64,000 nucleotides of DNA, from contig OZ021721.1 in NCBI GenBank assembly GCA_963978545.1, positions 106,662,366-106,726,365 of the forward strand. Direction: 5' to 3'. Numbering within the stretch: the stretch's first letter is position 1; the number at the start of each line of letters is the position of its first letter. A program made the position numbers and the translations under genes. Below are positions 61,101 through 64,000 of this stretch, piece after piece. The notes under the pieces are model-generated. The model saw only the letters and a list, made by a program, of their open reading frames with translations, ran no database searches and had not been told where the DNA came from. This DNA comes from Linyphia triangularis (lineage: Eukaryota > Arthropoda > Arachnida > Araneae > Linyphiidae).

Positions 61101-63300
61101 ACAGAGAATAATTACGAATATTATTGATGAATGATATTCTCTATCTGTAAGAAGACATTGTTTAAAAAAGATGAATTTTACACTAGAAATTTCTTAACAA
61201 ACGTCTTCCACAGCTTTAAAATTAGCAAAAATAGTTTCATTGCGTAAACAATTAATTTCCCTCTATAAAAAAATTTATTGATATCTTCTCATATTTGTAG
61301 TAAATGAATATACACAAGGATTCACACTAACAAAAGTTAACGAATAAGAATTTTAAAAGATACGAATGAATGAAATTCTCTTTTGATTCTAAAATCAACA
61401 AGAAGTTTCATTAATTATATCCTTTCAATCCCTATTGAAAAAACATTGTATTGAGATATCAAATATTTTTATCTCACTGTTAACACTAAAGTCATCAACA
61501 GCAAAACAGGAAAAATTTCCTCGCTTAACAGGTTAACGCGGTCTATAAACAATCTACTTTACGATTCGACAGCGCTTTTAAAAATAGTTTTTTAACGTTA
61601 ATTTTCATTTTTTATCCCTTTATCTTTTATTTGCACTTACACCTTGTTTATCACGTTTTGTTCACTGTTTGATATTCCCCATCCAAAGCACTTTTTTTTT
61701 TCGGCTTTACCTTTGCTTTTAAGAACGTACCGGAATCTTACTTAGCACCTTGAGCTTATAGAAAGTGATTTATTAATTAACCAAGCATATCACAGTACAC
61801 ACAGCCTTCCTTCCAATGGCAAGGGAGAGAGAAAAAAAAGCTCTCAGGAAAGAATTTTTTCTTTTTGAGTTTTCATAGCTTCTGATGCATATTTAAAGCC
61901 GCAATGAGAAGAAAGAATAGACTTAATCAGTTTGAGAGAGAATACCCTTGTTTTAAGTCAAACGAGGTTGATTCTCTCATGGGAATTAATATCTAATAAT
62001 GGCGTCAAAATTTTCAAGAATCGCGTTATAAAAAAAGTTTTTTTTTTCCTCCAATGAAAAAAGCAACAAAAAATGGAAGTTAACACGGGAGGAAAAGAAA
62101 CATTATCAAAAATAAGTAAAAAATTACACAAAATTTGTTTATTATGTCGCGTAATTTATTTGGTGATGGGGATAGAAAGATGAAAGGAATCCACCGAAAG
62201 TTGTTTTAAAGTAAATGTATAAATATAAATTAGGGTACGCGTTAAAAAAAAGCGATGCCACTATTTTCATATTTTTTGAATAAGTGATTAATTTTTTTAA
62301 ATGTTAAATATAACTTTGATTCGTGCGCCGTAGTATATTTCAGAAAGGAGTTTGTGGATAAAAGTGTTTAGGTAAATGTTTGGAAATCAAAACAATTTAT
62401 AAATCTTTGCCTAATTAAGAATTCTGAAATAAACGATAGCTTAATAATTAATTATTTCACCCTCAAAGAGGACACATTTCTTTTAGTTTTACACAATTTT
62501 CCTCAACATAAACAAAAGGTACTCAAATAACAAAAGGTACTCAAATAACAAAAAAAAATCTTTCAAGTTTTTGAATACAAGTTTCAAAACAAATTTATTA
62601 ATATATATTAAAATTACGTATAGACAATAAAATTTTTCAATAGATAATTTTCATTTGAATTATAAATTGTCCTTGTAATAGTTTTGATAAAAGTCAATTT
62701 TTGAAAACAAACAGAATCTACAGGAACTGTTAGATTGAGAGAAACTGTCAGGGTAAATAAAAATATATAAATTCTCAACCTTTTCGTACTATTAATATAT
62801 TCTTATTTATTATTGAATTAAACAAATATAAATTAATAGGCATATTTATAAAGTACCTGAACGTCAATATTTTCTTAAAATTCTTATTTAAATAACTTAA
62901 TTTACTTTTTTCAAATTAATTATTATTTTTAACCAAATGCAAGTTTTCAAACCAAATTGAAAATAAAAAACAAATGCTTTAAAAACAACTAAATAGTTTG
63001 GAAAGCAAGTTAAATGTATATGAGCATAAAACCTTTATAAATGCTCATTAAAACCCTCTATTTCATAACCATTTAATAAACTAGTTAAAAGAAAATTATA
63101 TTAGTAATCACTAACTTAATGATATATAATGCAAGGCATGAAAATACACATTTCACCATTCTAATTATTCATTTGAAAGAGAATTTTTTTCTTCAGGAAT
63201 TCTTCATAAAAATACAAAAAGCACGTTACTTAAAATTAAATCTGCGCATTTACTTCAAGTAATTTCAATACTCAACTTCATAATGAGATAATCAAGAGCT
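61100..63300. other. AT-rich unique sequence
   Basis: No feature was recognised except a small direct repeat of AACAAAAGGTACTCAAAT at about 62513 and 62531. Confidence 0.45.
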
Positions 63301-63900
63301 TCCAGTTTATGAGATGAAATCGCTTTGACACGAACTCAAATAAAAGTTACAATGCAAGACAATAGCCTCCATTCACACCTCTGAAGCAGAATTTTAATTC
63401 ATCGGCAACAAATCCATCACAACACTTAATCCCAAAGCGACCAATCGCATTCCAAACGAAACCCTATTGAAGAATTCGTCGCAGAGAATCTCAGCGACAT
63501 CTAAGAATCTGTTCCATTCCCCCAATCAGCAAGTTTGGCAAACAAATCCTCATTCTGCATGAATGCTAGTGTCATCTCCAAAAGGGCTTCCTATAGAGAC
63601 TACGAATCTGCAAAGGACTTCCGATCTGAAGTGTACTATGGTTAAGAGAACAGCGCTTTTAGTCCTCTAGCACACCCTTTCTAGCCTATGTCCCCGAATT
63701 GCATTCTCTGTTGGGAGGAAGTATGTCTTTATAGGAGCATGGAATGAGGCTCCTTTGTTGGATGTAATGATGTCCTGTGATCTGTCTCGCTGCTGAGGTG
63801 GTTGGCTTGGCACCAGATCTGGTCAATAAACAGAATGAGGACATAGGTTGGACTAGGAGGAGTTTTGTTCTGGATTCTGCGCATTTTGTTGTGGAAAAAT
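63300..63900 (-). promoter_or_regulatory. GC-richer island with a possible TATA promoter on the minus strand
   Basis: On the minus strand TATAAAG (63733-63727) is preceded about 20 bp upstream by AACAAAGG (63759-63752), a SOX/TCF-type core. The island is non-repetitive and lies upstream of the SoxD exons on the coding strand, so it could be a SoxD promoter or enhancer. No splice donor could be tied to it and this is a weak call. Confidence 0.18.
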
Positions 63901-64000
63901 GGGAGTGAGAATCTTTGGTAGGTGCCTTGAATTACAGAATAAACAAGTGGAAAGTATAGGTTGAGATTATGAGGGCTTTGTTTCGTATTTTGCGAAATTT

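Overview
The window is AT-rich, intron-dominated animal DNA. Dense short repeats, tRNA-derived SINEs, many small inverted-repeat DNA elements and eukaryotic splice signals point to an arthropod. A chelicerate, probably a spider, is my best guess, but nothing here proves the species.

The one gene I can identify with confidence is the N-terminal part of a SoxD-family transcription factor (vertebrate SOX5/SOX6/SOX13, fly Sox102F) on the minus strand. Two coding exons are visible: 24111-23239, starting MSSKR and giving about 290 residues, and 21342-21147, 65 residues carrying the start of the conserved leucine zipper. They join in frame through consensus splice sites. The rest of the coiled coil and the HMG box were not found and presumably lie beyond position 1. 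Most of the window is therefore probably SoxD intron or upstream sequence.

Positions 1-2000 may hold a small separate minus-strand transcription unit: a CpG-containing stretch with an NRF1-like palindrome, a strong splice donor at 1790 and matching downstream splice sites. It encodes at best a 53-residue peptide.

The rest is mobile and repeated DNA. Two tRNA-derived SINE families are present: four copies of family 1 with clear target duplications, and two of family 2. Fold-back elements are unusually common. They include a 643-bp palindrome present twice in opposite orientation around the second SoxD exon, a 747-bp TA-flanked palindrome, a 712-bp TTAA-flanked palindrome, three 203-bp palindromes, two TTAA-flanked elements beginning GGGGGTCC, and several TA-flanked elements. 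A mariner transposase tail sits near 55.6 kb. A possible LTR with a tRNA-Lys-type primer-binding site lies at 45.7-45.8 kb.

Tandem arrays occur with periods of about 219, 222, about 310, 458, 52, 73, 93 (186 higher order), about 480, 503, about 315, 169, 127, about 171 (342 higher order), about 187 and about 155 bp. Large microsatellites are (TTA)n, (AT)n and (GTAT)n.

A few GC-richer, non-repetitive islands (6.4-6.9, 8.7-9.0, 15.1-15.3, 35.45-35.8, 40.8-41.5, 51.6-52.3, 54.2-54.75 and 63.3-63.9 kb) stand out. They are the best candidates for regulatory sequence. Two contain clustered SOX-type motifs.
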